This document shows positions 8,444 to 15,733 of a stretch of DNA of 64,000 nt, in pieces (positions within the stretch are counted from its first letter, which is position 1; the number at the start of each line of letters is the position of its first letter). The notes beneath the pieces were generated by a model. That model saw nothing but the letters and a program-made list of their open reading frames with translations. It did no database searches and was not told the DNA's origin. The DNA lies in the NCBI RefSeq assembly GCF_008642315.1, contig NZ_CP029192.1, forward strand, positions 3,658,001 through 3,722,000, given 5' to 3'. The DNA comes from Streptomyces venezuelae (GTDB taxonomy: Bacteria > Actinomycetota > Actinomycetes > Streptomycetales > Streptomycetaceae). The translations under genes and the position numbers were made by a program.

Positions 8444-8923
8444 ATGACGTGGAATTGGGAAGCCTTCGCCACCGCAGAGCCGGATCTCGCCGCGACCGTC
8501 GAGAAGCGGTTCGGCGCGTTCACACACCACACCCTCGCGACGCTCCGCAAGGACGGGTCGCCGCGCACCACCGGGCTCGAAGTCCGATTCCTGAACGGGG
8601 AGTTGTGGCTCGGCATGATGCCGAACTCCCTCAAGGCGCTCGACCTGCGCCGCGATCCGCGTTTCGCGCTGCAGGCGAACCCGGGGCCGGGCACGGAGAT
8701 GGCGGGCGGCGACGTCCGCATCGCGGGGCGGGCGGTCGAGGTGCGGGACCCGGTGACCGTCGCGCGGTACACGGACACGGTGAATCCGCCGGACCCGGAC
8801 GCCTTCCACCTCTTCCGTGCCGAGTTGACGGAGGTGGTGCGGACCTTCATCGAGGACGAGAAGTACCTGGCGGTGCAGCTGTGGAGGCCGGGCGCCGGAG
8901 TCCGGGTCACGCGGCGGACGTGA
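8444..8923 (+). CDS. Pyridoxamine 5'-phosphate oxidase-related flavin/F420-binding protein
   Basis: 159 residues. Seen: the split-barrel start HHTLATLRKDGSPRTTGLEVRF followed by a beta strand and LWLGMMPNSLKALDLRRDPRFAL, the phosphate-binding pattern of the PPOX-like superfamily. Members bind FMN, F420 or heme-related ligands. This short form (about 150-160 residues) is common and functionally unassigned in actinobacteria. The ATG at 8444 has no good ribosome site, so it may be read from a leaderless or short-leader mRNA. A strong terminator hairpin follows. Confidence 0.85.
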   Translation: MTWNWEAFATAEPDLAATVEKRFGAFTHHTLATLRKDGSPRTTGLEVRFLNGELWLGMMPNSLKALDLRRDPRFALQANPGPGTEMAGGDVRIAGRAVEVRDPVTVARYTDTVNPPDPDAFHLFRAELTEVVRTFIEDEKYLAVQLWRPGAGVRVTRRT

Positions 8924-8926
8924 GAA

Positions 8927-8973
8927 CGCCGGTGCCGCCCGTCCGTGGCGAAGACGGAAGGGCGGCACCGGCG
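8927..8973. terminator. Bidirectional terminator between PPOX-like gene and guaA
   Basis: A 14-bp perfect outer stem (CGCCGGTGCCGCCC, 8927-8940, with its complement at 8960-8973) encloses a 19-base loop that can form a small inner helix. It lies between two convergent genes. It lacks a long T run, as is usual in Streptomyces. Confidence 0.8.
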
Positions 8974-9006
8974 CTCAGCGAGCCTGGGAGAGGTCGACCC
9001 CGGGGG

Positions 9007-10593
9007 TCACTCCCACTCGATGGTCCCCGGCGGCTTCGACGTCACGTCGAGCACGACGCGGTTCACGTCGGCGACCTCGTTCGTGATGCGCGTCGAGATC
9101 TTCGCGAGGACGTCGTACGGCATGCGGGTCCAGTCGGCCGTCATGGCGTCCTCGGACGAGACGGGGCGCAGGACGATCGGGTGGCCGTACGTGCGGCCGT
9201 CGCCCTGGACGCCGACGCTGCGGACGTCCGCGAGCAGGACGACCGGGCACTGCCAGATCTCCCGGTCGAGACCGGCCGCCGTCAGCTCCTCGCGGGCGAT
9301 GGCGTCGGCCTCGCGCAGCAGGTCCAGGCGGTCCTTGGTGACCTCGCCGACGATGCGGATGCCGAGGCCGGGGCCGGGGAACGGCTGGCGCTGGACGATC
9401 TCGTCCGGCAGGCCGAGCTCGGCGCCGACCATCCGGACCTCGTCCTTGAACAGCTTGCGCAGCGGCTCGATGAGCTGGAACTCCAGGTCCTCGGGGAGCC
9501 CGCCCACGTTGTGGTGCGACTTGATGTTGGCGGTGCCGGTGCCGCCACCGGACTCGACCACGTCGGGGTAGAGGGTGCCCTGGACCAGGAACTCCACGGG
9601 CTGGTCGCCGGGGGCCTCGGCGACGATCTCCGCCTGGGCCTGCTCGAAGACGCGGATGAACTCGCGCCCGATGATCTTCCGCTTCTCCTCGGGGTCCGAG
9701 ACCCCGGCGAGCGCGGCGAGGAAGCGCTCCTGCGCGTCGACGACCTTCAGCTGCACGCCGGTCGCGGCGACGAAGTCCTTCTCGACCTGCTCGGTCTCGT
9801 TCTTGCGCATCAGGCCGTGGTCGACGTACACGCAGGTCAGCTGCGAGCCGATGGCCTTCTGCACGAGGGCGGCGGCGACCGCGGAGTCCACGCCGCCGGA
9901 CAGCCCGCAGATCGCACGCTTGGTGCCGACCTGCTCACGGATCGCGGCGACCTGCTCGTCGATGACGTTGTCGGTCGTCCAGTCCGGCTTGAGGCCGGCG
10001 CCGCGGTAGAGGAAGTGCTCCAGGACCTGCTGGCCGTGCGTGGAGTGCATCACCTCGGGGTGGTACTGCACGCCGTACAGCTTCTTCTCGTCGTCCTCGA
10101 AGGCCGCGACCGGCACGACGTCCGTGGACGCGGTGACCGTGAAGCCCTCGGGGGCGGCGCTGCACGCGTCGCCGTGCGACATCCACACGGACTGCTCGGT
10201 CGGGGTGCCCTCGAAGAGGGTGGAGCCGGCCTTGGATACGGCGAGCGGGGTGCGGCCGTACTCACGGGCGCCGGTGTTGTCGACCTTGCCGCCGAGGGTG
10301 GTGGCCATCAGCTGGAAGCCGTAGCACATGCCGAAGACGGGGACGCCGGCCTCGAAGAGCTGGCGGTCGAGCCTCGGGGCGTTCTCCGCGTACACCGACG
10401 AGGGGCCGCCGGACAGGATGATCGCCGCGGGCTTCTTCGCGAGCATCTCGGAGACGGGCATCGTGCTCGGCACGATCTCGCTGTAGACGCGGGCCTCACG
10501 GACGCGACGGGCGATGAGCTGGGCGTACTGCGCTCCGAAGTCGACGACCAGAACGGTGTCGGGAGCGGCGGCAGCGGGGGGCGCTGATGGCAC
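9007..10593 (-). CDS. guaA: GMP synthase (glutamine-hydrolysing)
   Basis: 528 residues, full length for the family. It converts XMP to GMP using glutamine and ATP, the last step of guanylate synthesis. Seen: an N-terminal class I glutamine amidotransferase domain (about 12-205) with nucleophile Cys90 in GMCYGFQ and the His/Glu pair in YHPEVMHS; an ATP-pyrophosphatase domain with the P-loop [12 protein letters not shown]; and a C-terminal dimerisation domain ending IEWE, the conserved XMP-binding tail. The gene lies about 25 kb from guaB and guaB3 on the same strand. A four-unit tandem repeat lies upstream at 10721-10810. Confidence 0.98.
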   Translation of the reverse strand: MPSAPPAAAAPDTVLVVDFGAQYAQLIARRVREARVYSEIVPSTMPVSEMLAKKPAAIILSGGPSSVYAENAPRLDRQLFEAGVPVFGMCYGFQLMATTLGGKVDNTGAREYGRTPLAVSKAGSTLFEGTPTEQSVWMSHGDACSAAPEGFTVTASTDVVPVAAFEDDEKKLYGVQYHPEVMHSTHGQQVLEHFLYRGAGLKPDWTTDNVIDEQVAAIREQVGTKRAICGLSGGVDSAVAAALVQKAIGSQLTCVYVDHGLMRKNETEQVEKDFVAATGVQLKVVDAQERFLAALAGVSDPEEKRKIIGREFIRVFEQAQAEIVAEAPGDQPVEFLVQGTLYPDVVESGGGTGTANIKSHHNVGGLPEDLEFQLIEPLRKLFKDEVRMVGAELGLPDEIVQRQPFPGPGLGIRIVGEVTKDRLDLLREADAIAREELTAAGLDREIWQCPVVLLADVRSVGVQGDGRTYGHPIVLRPVSSEDAMTADWTRMPYDVLAKISTRITNEVADVNRVVLDVTSKPPGTIEWE

Positions 10594-10720
10594 GGCGGCG
10601 GCCTTCCGGCGTTGAGCTTGAGCGGTGCGTGAGCAGAGGCTCGTGCGTGAGCAGGGGGTCTGTGTTTGTCAATTCTAACGGGCCCGGCGCGCCCCCTTCG
10701 TCGTATCCGACGGGCACACA

Positions 10721-10810
10721 CTCCCGCCCCGGCGGGCGCGGGCCTCCCGTACCGGCGGGCACGACCCTCCGGCCGGCGGGGGCGGCCCTCCCGTCCCGGC
10801 AGGCACACCC
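10721..10810. repeat. Four imperfect 23-bp tandem repeats upstream of guaA and the chorismate mutase leader
   Basis: Units begin at 10721, 10744, 10767 and 10788 (23, 23, 21 and 23 bases). Each starts CTCC and carries a self-complementary core such as CCCGTACCGGCGGG. The rest of the 10594-10856 gap holds a TGCGTGAGCAG direct repeat near 10626-10655 and the low-GC stretch TTGTCAATTCTAAC, which may contain the guaA promoter. I see no gene there. Confidence 0.55.
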
Positions 10811-10856
10811 CCGTGGGTCGGAGGCGTCTCAGCATCCGAGCCGTACGGGGTCCCGG

Positions 10857-10887
10857 TTGACCCGGCACGCGCCGGTGGGGGCATACT
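10857..10887 (+). promoter_or_regulatory. Promoter for the chorismate mutase leader transcript
   Basis: TTGACC (10857-10862) and CATACT (10882-10887) are separated by 19 bases. A start of transcription about 7 bases later falls on the GTG of the leader peptide at 10894, so the leader mRNA is predicted to be leaderless. The match is good for an HrdB-type promoter but is not experimentally supported here. Confidence 0.55.
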
Positions 10888-10893
10888 GGCCCC

Positions 10894-10965
10894 GTGACCA
10901 AGCACCTCAGCTTCCTCTTTACCTATGGCAACCGGCCTGCCGGCTGCCATGGTCGAGCTGCTTGA
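10894..10965 (+). CDS. Phe/Tyr-rich leader peptide controlling chorismate mutase (candidate)
   Basis: 23 codons plus a stop. Residues 6-12 read SFLFTYG, so two Phe codons and one Tyr codon cluster directly before a hairpin. Two of these are TTT and TAT, which are rare codons in this genome and would slow ribosomes further. Phe and Tyr are the end products of the branch that chorismate mutase opens. A 12-bp terminator hairpin lies 24 bases after the stop, and the chorismate mutase gene follows. This is the classic layout of a ribosome-mediated attenuator. No ribosome site precedes the GTG, consistent with the predicted leaderless transcript. Confidence 0.65.
   Translation: MTKHLSFLFTYGNRPAGCHGRAA
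10925..10950 (+). promoter_or_regulatory. Pause-type hairpin of the leader
   Basis: ATGGCA-CCGG (10925-10935) pairs with CCGG-TGCCAT (10940-10950) across a 4-base loop and one mismatch. The left arm begins inside the Tyr codon, so a ribosome stalled at the Phe/Tyr codons would open it. That is the position of the 1:2 pause hairpin in known amino-acid attenuators. The alternative antiterminator pairing was not worked out. Confidence 0.5.
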
Positions 10966-10989
10966 TCCCACCGACAAGCGACTTACCGG

Positions 10990-11018
10990 GCGCCCCGGGC
11001 CGACAAGGCCCGGGGCGC
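10990..11018 (+). terminator. Attenuator terminator hairpin before chorismate mutase
   Basis: GCGCCCCGGGCC (10990-11001) pairs perfectly with 11007-11018 across a five-base loop GACAA and is followed by TCTGTC. It lies inside the leader, 58 bases before the chorismate mutase start, so it would abort transcription of that gene unless an alternative fold forms. Confidence 0.65.
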
Positions 11019-11075
11019 TCTGTCGTACGCGGGTCCTGCCGATCCGGGGCACCTCTTCCGACAAAGGAGCCCCGC

Positions 11076-11405
11076 ATGACGACCACGACCACGACCGCCA
11101 CTGCCGTCACCGCCGCCACCGCCGCCTCCTCCGCGGACAAGACCGGCGCCCGCACTCCGGAGGCCGCCGGGGTGATCGAGAACGCCCGTGAGCGGATCGA
11201 CGCGCTCGACGACCGGATCATCGGCCTCGTGCAGGAACGCATGGCCGTCTCCGCCGTCATCCAGGAGGCCCGCATCACCTCCGGCGGCCGCCGCGTGAAC
11301 CTCTCCCGCGAGATGGAGGTCCTCGGTCACTACAGGGACGCGCTCGGCAAGCCCGGCACGGCGCTCGCGATGACGCTCCTGGAACTGTGCCGCGGCCGCG
11401 TCTGA
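11076..11405 (+). CDS. Chorismate mutase (AroQ type)
   Basis: 109 residues. It converts chorismate to prephenate, the first committed step to phenylalanine and tyrosine. Seen: a Thr/Ala-rich disordered start (about 1-30), then a three-helix AroQ domain with ARERIDALDDRIIGLVQERMAVS, a second helix with the Arg/Lys-rich RVNLSREMEVLGHYR, and a final helix ending LLELCRGRV. This is the usual length for the small monofunctional actinobacterial enzymes. The ATG at 11076 has a strong AAAGGAG six bases upstream, which rules out the longer open frame. Expression is probably set by the leader and attenuator at 10857-11018. Confidence 0.92.
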   Translation: MTTTTTTATAVTAATAASSADKTGARTPEAAGVIENARERIDALDDRIIGLVQERMAVSAVIQEARITSGGRRVNLSREMEVLGHYRDALGKPGTALAMTLLELCRGRV

Positions 11406-11985
11406 CCGCGCCCGCGTCTGACCGAGAACGTGTCTGACAGCGCCCGCCCCACGGCCCCGGCGGCTGCGGATCTGAGTTCGGATCCGCTCTCACCCGTACG
11501 GCGCGTGACCGGTCGCGGAGAGGCTTCGTTGGTCTCAATGTCCGTGTCAGCCAGGTGCGGGCCCGCAAGAACCACGCGTGGCTCCGCTGGAGCGATGAGG
11601 TGCAGGGATCGCTCCCTGCACCGTGGGACCTCGCTCCAGCGACGTGACCGGACGGCAGGGGACAGCAGCCCGGTCACCCAAGAGAACGGTCGGCTTCGGG
11701 GACGCCCGGAGCCGGCCGGCCTCCGTCCCGGCTCCCGGGCCGAATCCCCGGCCTTCCCCCCTCAGATGCGGTCCAAACGGTTGCGCAGTGAACAACCCAT
11801 CCAGCACGATGCGTAGAAGGACGGGCAGCGAGTCCCGCCGCCCACAATTTCATTGCCAATGGTCGATACCACGCGAGCGCCCCTCGTGCGCCGGGTCGGC
11901 CACCGGCTCCTCGACCAGAGCGGCGCACTCCCCCCCTGCGCCGTCCCGAGGCATCGACGCGGCCCTGACGTCGTTGCCGACAGCC
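11406..11985. other. Gene-free region of about 580 bases with strong hairpins
   Basis: No reading frame here shows protein-like composition. Seen: three spaced GTCTGAC copies just after the chorismate mutase stop; a 7-bp hairpin at 11466-11487; two adjacent strong hairpins at 11585-11677; and a locally AT-rich island near 11848-11878. One short frame on the minus strand (11547-11807, 86 codons) remains possible, but no ribosome site or motif supports it. Confidence 0.5.
11585..11677. ncRNA. Candidate structured RNA: two adjacent stable hairpins
   Basis: The first element (11585-11641) has an 11-bp perfect outer stem (CGCTGGAGCGA with 11631-11641) and a 10-bp perfect inner stem (GGTGCAGGGA, 11599-11608, with 11613-11622) closed by the tetraloop TCGC. 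Two bases later GTGACCGG (11644-11651) pairs with CCGGTCAC (11670-11677). Strand, promoter and ends are unknown. A complex terminator of chorismate mutase is an alternative reading. Confidence 0.4.
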
Positions 11986-12018
11986 AAGGGCCCCGCGGAT
12001 CCGTCCCGCGGGGCCCTT
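11986..12018. terminator. Terminator downstream of the first lipoprotein gene
   Basis: A 13-bp perfect stem, AAGGGCCCCGCGG (11986-11998) with 12006-12018, and a 7-base loop. The A/T ends give a short T run in both directions. It lies 70 bases beyond the stop of the minus-strand lipoprotein. Confidence 0.75.
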
Positions 12019-12022
12019 CGCT

Positions 12023-12050
12023 CTTCCGGCTTCCGGCTTCCGGCTTCCGG
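12023..12050. repeat. Four perfect tandem copies of CTTCCGG
   Basis: A 7-base unit is repeated exactly four times between the terminator and the lipoprotein stop. This is probably a slippage-prone microsatellite; no function is visible. Confidence 0.7.
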
Positions 12051-12087
12051 CGGCCGACGCCGACCACGCGCCCTCCGCCGGTATCGC

Positions 12088-12846
12088 CTACGCCGCCTGC
12101 TTCGCCTTCTCCACCTTCTTCACCTGCGCCTCGACGACCTCCGCCGGTACGCCGAACTTCTTCGGCTTGAGCAGATTGATCGAGTAGAAGGCCGCGAGCG
12201 TCGAACCGCTGCGGACGACGGTGAAGCTCATCGGTGTCTTCTGGCCCTCGATGAGGCCCACGACCTTGTACGAGACCGCCTCGTCGCCCGCCTTCGGCGT
12301 GGGCAGCGCGGCGACGTCCCGATACTTGGAGTCCGCGTGCTCGTAGGCGGTGCAGTTCTTCGTGGCCGTCCGCAGGTCGTCCATGACCTTCTCCGCGTCG
12401 GGCTGCTCGTGCGCGAGCAGCGCGAGCGAGATGACCGTGGCGTCCAGCTCGTCGGGGCCGGTCATGATCCTGCCGACGCGGGCCTTCGCCGACGGCTGGG
12501 TCGCGAACATGAACATGTCGGCGAACGGCTGGCAGGCGGCCGGGTCCGCGGGCACGGTCTGCGAGGGCATGTCCTCCGCGGACATCTTCTCGACCTTGTA
12601 ACCCTTGAGATCGCCCTTGGCGAGCACCGCCTTCTCCAGGTCGGCGGCGGACAACGCGGTCGACTTCTTCTCGGCCGGCTTCTGCTTGGCCTGCTGCCCG
12701 GACTGCTTCTTGTCGCCGGAGCCGCTGCCGCTACCACTACCGCTGCCGTTGTCGCCGCTGCCCTTGTCGCTGCCGCACGCTGCGGTCAGGCCCAGCGCGA
12801 CCATGACGGACGCGGCCACGACGGCCCGAGACACAGATGACTTCAC
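12088..12846 (-). CDS. Secreted lipoprotein, paralogue of the next gene
   Basis: 252 residues. Seen: a signal peptide with lipobox LTAAC, then a Gly/Ser and Lys/Gln-rich linker (about 30-60), then a domain from about 63 that starts LEKAVLAKGDLKGYKVEK and runs to KKVEKAKQAA. Two Cys in the domain (PAACQPF and TKNCTAY) could form a disulfide. The GTG at 12846 is preferred because AGGTAGGA lies just upstream and because it aligns with the paralogue start; another GTG five codons earlier is possible. The domain is loosely reminiscent of mycobacterial Lpr/PknH-type sensor domains, but I cannot assign a function. Confidence 0.85.
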   Translation of the reverse strand: MKSSVSRAVVAASVMVALGLTAACGSDKGSGDNGSGSGSGSGSGDKKQSGQQAKQKPAEKKSTALSAADLEKAVLAKGDLKGYKVEKMSAEDMPSQTVPADPAACQPFADMFMFATQPSAKARVGRIMTGPDELDATVISLALLAHEQPDAEKVMDDLRTATKNCTAYEHADSKYRDVAALPTPKAGDEAVSYKVVGLIEGQKTPMSFTVVRSGSTLAAFYSINLLKPKKFGVPAEVVEAQVKKVEKAKQAA

Positions 12847-13014
12847 GTTTCCTACCTTCACGTGTCACGGCGCGGGCGACGGCCCGCGCCGAGGCGACAT
12901 GAAAGCGGTAAACACACGCCGCTCACCAGCGTTTTCCGTAACGATCAGAAACCGCCGAAAAGGTTGTACGCGGCGCGTGTGACATTGTGAAAGCGGCCGA
13001 GGCCGGCACAGGCC

Positions 13015-13851
13015 CTAGACCTTGCCGAGTTGGACGTCGACGATGTCGGGCGCCACCTTCGGGTCCTGGTCCGCCGTCGGCGTCCCGATGCCGCCGGTGC
13101 CGTCCTTCTCGGCGTCCCTGTCGCGCTGGACGCCTTCGGGGTCGTAGAGGTTCGACGCGTCGAAAACGGCGAGCGTCGCGCCGGTGCGCACGACCGTGAC
13201 GCTCTCCCGCATCACGTACTCGCCCTTGCGGTGGGCGATCTTGTACGAGACGGCCTCGTCGCCCTTGTGCGGTGCGGGGAGCGACCGTACGCCGATGTAG
13301 CGCTGCTCCCCGGCCCGGAAGGCCGAGCACTTCTTCGACCGCGTCGCCGTGCGCAGGTCGGTCATCGTGCGCTCGGCGTCCGACGCGGCGAGGGAGGACA
13401 GACCGACGCGGGTCGTCGTGAAGTCCTTGTCGTCGGTCGGGGTCAGGATGCGGCTGACATGGCCAGTGGCCTTCCCCTCAGCGCTTTCGGCGCCTTGGGC
13501 CTTCTCCGCGGCGCCTTGGGTCTTCCCCACCGTGCGTACGTCGAGCATCGCCGCGAGCGGGGCGCACTCCGCCGGGGAGGGCTTGCCCACGGGCGGCGCG
13601 GCGGCGGAGGAATCGGACCCGGATCCGGACTCGGACCCTGCCCCGGACTCGTCCGGCTTCTCGACCTTGTAGCCCTTCACGTCCCCCGCGGCCAGGGCCG
13701 CCTTCTCCAGCTTCGACGGGCCCGCACTCGCGGGCGGCTTCGCGCCCTTGTCGGCGTCGCCGCCACCGTCACCACTGCTGCAGGCCGCACTCACTCCGAG
13801 TGCGACCACGACCGATACGGCCGCCACGACGCGCGACACCGATGGCTTCAC
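13015..13851 (-). CDS. Secreted lipoprotein, paralogue of the preceding gene
   Basis: 278 residues. Seen: a signal peptide and lipobox VSAAC, a Gly/Asp-rich linker, then the same domain as the neighbour (LEKAALAAGDVKGYKVEK near residue 50). Two conserved Cys are present (PAECAPL and SKKCSAF), and an acidic Ser/Gly insert (about 75-90) is absent from the paralogue. The GTG start follows GGGGGAG. The gene pair arose by tandem duplication. They are separated by 168 bases, so each probably has its own promoter. Function unknown; surface binding or sensing is only a guess. Confidence 0.87.
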   Translation of the reverse strand: MKPSVSRVVAAVSVVVALGVSAACSSGDGGGDADKGAKPPASAGPSKLEKAALAAGDVKGYKVEKPDESGAGSESGSGSDSSAAAPPVGKPSPAECAPLAAMLDVRTVGKTQGAAEKAQGAESAEGKATGHVSRILTPTDDKDFTTTRVGLSSLAASDAERTMTDLRTATRSKKCSAFRAGEQRYIGVRSLPAPHKGDEAVSYKIAHRKGEYVMRESVTVVRTGATLAVFDASNLYDPEGVQRDRDAEKDGTGGIGTPTADQDPKVAPDIVDVQLGKV

Positions 13852-13961
13852 GTTCTGACTCCCCCGACGGCTTTCCGCCCTGTATCCGGAACTACGACTA
13901 CATCTACGACGGAGGAAGATCGAATCTGGTTCCGCTGCTCACCGGGTGACGTGCCGTCGGC

Positions 13962-14333
13962 TCACCAGCCCCAGAACCAGAAGCGGAACGGGCTGAGCAG
14001 GACGATCGCGAGGGCCATGCCGCCGAGGACGATCACCACGCTCCACACACGACGGCTGCGCTCGGACCTGCCGCCGCGCCCCCCGGTCGAGCCCGTCGGC
14101 ATCGCCCGCCAGTCGTCCGGGCGCCACCGCGCGGACTCGGCCTCGCGCTTCGCGCGCCTGCGCCGGAACCGGCCCGCCTCCTCGACGCGTTGGCGCGCCG
14201 CCTCCTCGTCCAGGCGCCGCAGCCGCTCCGCCACCATGCGCGCCCGCGCGGACGGCTCCTTCGGCGCCGACGAGCGGATCTCCCGCTCGCTGTCCTTCTC
14301 GAATCTCTCCCACACCTCGTCGGGTATGGCCAC
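13962..14333 (-). CDS. Small membrane-anchored, charged coiled-coil protein
   Basis: 123 residues. Seen: a highly charged helical N-terminal two thirds (IPDEVWERFEKDSEREI, then ARMVAERLRRLDEEAARQRVEEAGRFRRRRAKREAE), a Gly/Arg linker and one C-terminal transmembrane segment ending FRFWFWGW. It is therefore a cytoplasmic coiled coil held to the membrane by its tail. The GTG at 14333 has GGGGAGGGGA upstream and starts the conserved part; longer versions lack support. It lies next to the lipoprotein pair on the same strand. Function unknown. Confidence 0.78.
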   Translation of the reverse strand: MAIPDEVWERFEKDSEREIRSSAPKEPSARARMVAERLRRLDEEAARQRVEEAGRFRRRRAKREAESARWRPDDWRAMPTGSTGGRGGRSERSRRVWSVVIVLGGMALAIVLLSPFRFWFWGW

Positions 14334-14500
14334 GCTGTCCCCTCCCCTGTTCCCCGGGCGCCCTGTCAGGTGCCCTGCGAGCGGGGGAAGTTCTAGCACG
14401 AGCCACTGACAACGGGCCTGTGAGGCACACCACATAAGAATTCTGTGAAAGCGAGGACAACCATTCACAGGCGTCACAGGTCATCCATGCAGCAACAAGA

Positions 14501-14539
14501 GTCAGTGCCAAGTCAGTACCAACAGTGAGCAAGTACCAA
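14501..14539. repeat. Tandem GTCAGT(G/A)CCAA repeats in a 5' leader
   Basis: Two adjacent 11-base copies (14501-14511 and 14512-14522) are followed by a partial third (AGTACCAA, 14532-14539). They lie 35-70 bases upstream of the LAETG protein start. Either an mRNA-leader element or an operator is possible. Confidence 0.4.
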
Positions 14540-14573
14540 GAGCCACCCCGCGTCTCCGACTTCTGAGGTCTTC

Positions 14574-15605
14574 ATGAAGCTTCGTCGTGCCATGGCTGCC
14601 GCGGCCGCTACGGCTGCCATAGCCCCGATCGCGCTGCTGTCGGCCCCGGCCGTTTCCGCGGCCGAGGGCACGTCCACTCCGCCCGCCCCGGCCGCGGGAG
14701 CGCCGACGGAGTCCGCCACGGCGACCCCGCCCGTGACGCCGCCCGCGCAGACGGCCGAACCGGACAAGACGCCCGGCAAGCCGACCCCGCCGACGGAGCC
14801 CCCGGCCCCCGAGAAGAAGCGCTCGGACGAGGTGAAGACCCCGAAGACGCCGGAGGTCCCCGAGGTCCCGGACGAGGCCGCCGAGGAAGCGCCCGCCACG
14901 TGCGAATCCGACGACGGCAGCACGGACCCCGACTCCGTGCTGGAGGTCGACTTCGTCGGACTGCCCAAGAAGATCGTCGCGGGCAGCGGCTGGCACCGGT
15001 TCAAGCTCAGCGCCGAGAACCCGACGGACGAGCCGCTCGGTGACGTGCACTGGACCGCGTTCGTGAACAACCTCGGCGCCGACGCGAAGAAGAAGGACGG
15101 GCTGCGGTACTTCACCGAGGTGCAGTACCAGGACCCCGAGACCAAGGAGTGGACGACGGTCGAGAGCCCGCTCAACGACGGTCTCGCCTACGGCGACGTC
15201 GAGCTGGACGCCGAGGACAGCGTCGACGTCAAGCTGCGGGCCAAGGTCGACGCCAAGGCCCCGGCCGTCGACGGATACGTGGAGGGCCTCGGCTCCTACG
15301 TCGACTCCGAGCTCGACTGCACGCACACGTCGTCCAAGTACCGGCCGCTCACCATCGTGAAGGCCGGCGACGAGACCGCCAAGCCTTCGCCGAAGCCGTC
15401 CTCGTCCCCGTCGAAGACGGCGCAGGCCGCGCCCTCGCCGCAGGGCAGTGCTTCGGAGGCCCCGGCTCCGGCCACCGGCAGCCTCGCCGAGACCGGCTCC
15501 AGCTCGATGCTGCCGACCGTCGGTGTCATCGGCGGTATCGCCGTCGTCGCCGGTGCGGGCGTCGTGTTCGCCGTACGCCGCCAGAAGGCGGACGGCACGG
15601 CCTGA
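14574..15605 (+). CDS. Sortase-anchored cell-surface protein (LAETG motif)
   Basis: 343 residues. Seen: a Sec signal peptide cleaved about residue 30 (PAVSAAEG), a long Pro/Thr/Glu/Lys-rich stalk (about 31-105), and a beta-rich domain from about 110 (CESDDGSTDPDSVLEVDFVGL) to 255 whose two Cys (about 108 and 245) may pair. A second Pro/Ser/Lys stalk follows, then LAETG near residue 308, a hydrophobic helix and the basic tail RRQKADGTA. LAxTG is the recognition site of class E sortases in Streptomyces, so the protein should be linked to peptidoglycan. The ligand is unknown. A terminator hairpin follows the gene. Confidence 0.88.
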   Translation: MKLRRAMAAAAATAAIAPIALLSAPAVSAAEGTSTPPAPAAGAPTESATATPPVTPPAQTAEPDKTPGKPTPPTEPPAPEKKRSDEVKTPKTPEVPEVPDEAAEEAPATCESDDGSTDPDSVLEVDFVGLPKKIVAGSGWHRFKLSAENPTDEPLGDVHWTAFVNNLGADAKKKDGLRYFTEVQYQDPETKEWTTVESPLNDGLAYGDVELDAEDSVDVKLRAKVDAKAPAVDGYVEGLGSYVDSELDCTHTSSKYRPLTIVKAGDETAKPSPKPSSSPSKTAQAAPSPQGSASEAPAPATGSLAETGSSSMLPTVGVIGGIAVVAGAGVVFAVRRQKADGTA

Positions 15606-15640
15606 GCCGACCAGGCCACATCGGCCACCTGATCACGCGG

Positions 15641-15674
15641 AAGGACCTGCGCTCGGAGGGGGGTGCAGGTCCTT
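15641..15674. terminator. Terminator between convergent surface-protein and GMC oxidoreductase genes
   Basis: AAGGACCTGC (15641-15650) pairs with GCAGGTCCTT (15665-15674) over a 14-base loop. Three CGTG(T)GTCCGCA-like direct repeats follow at about 15675-15710. Confidence 0.7.
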
Positions 15675-15733
15675 ACGTGTGTCCGCACGTGTGTCCGCAC
15701 GTGCCTCCGCGCGGCTCAACGGTCCGCCGACGC

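Noticed and set aside
5320..10587. A very long open frame on the plus strand (over 1700 codons) running opposite to DoxX, aldolase-like and guaA genes
   Set aside because: Antisense to several clearly conserved genes; the product is Arg/Gly/Ala/Asp-rich with no motif. Such frames are a by-product of high GC.
11661..11760. tRNA-like fragment (CGAATCCCCGG) in the gap after chorismate mutase
   Set aside because: No cloverleaf, anticodon arm or acceptor stem can be built around it.
11547..11807. Minus-strand frame of 86 codons starting LDGLFTAQPFGPH
   Set aside because: No ribosome site, no motif, and it runs through the strong hairpins; left as part of the gene-free region.
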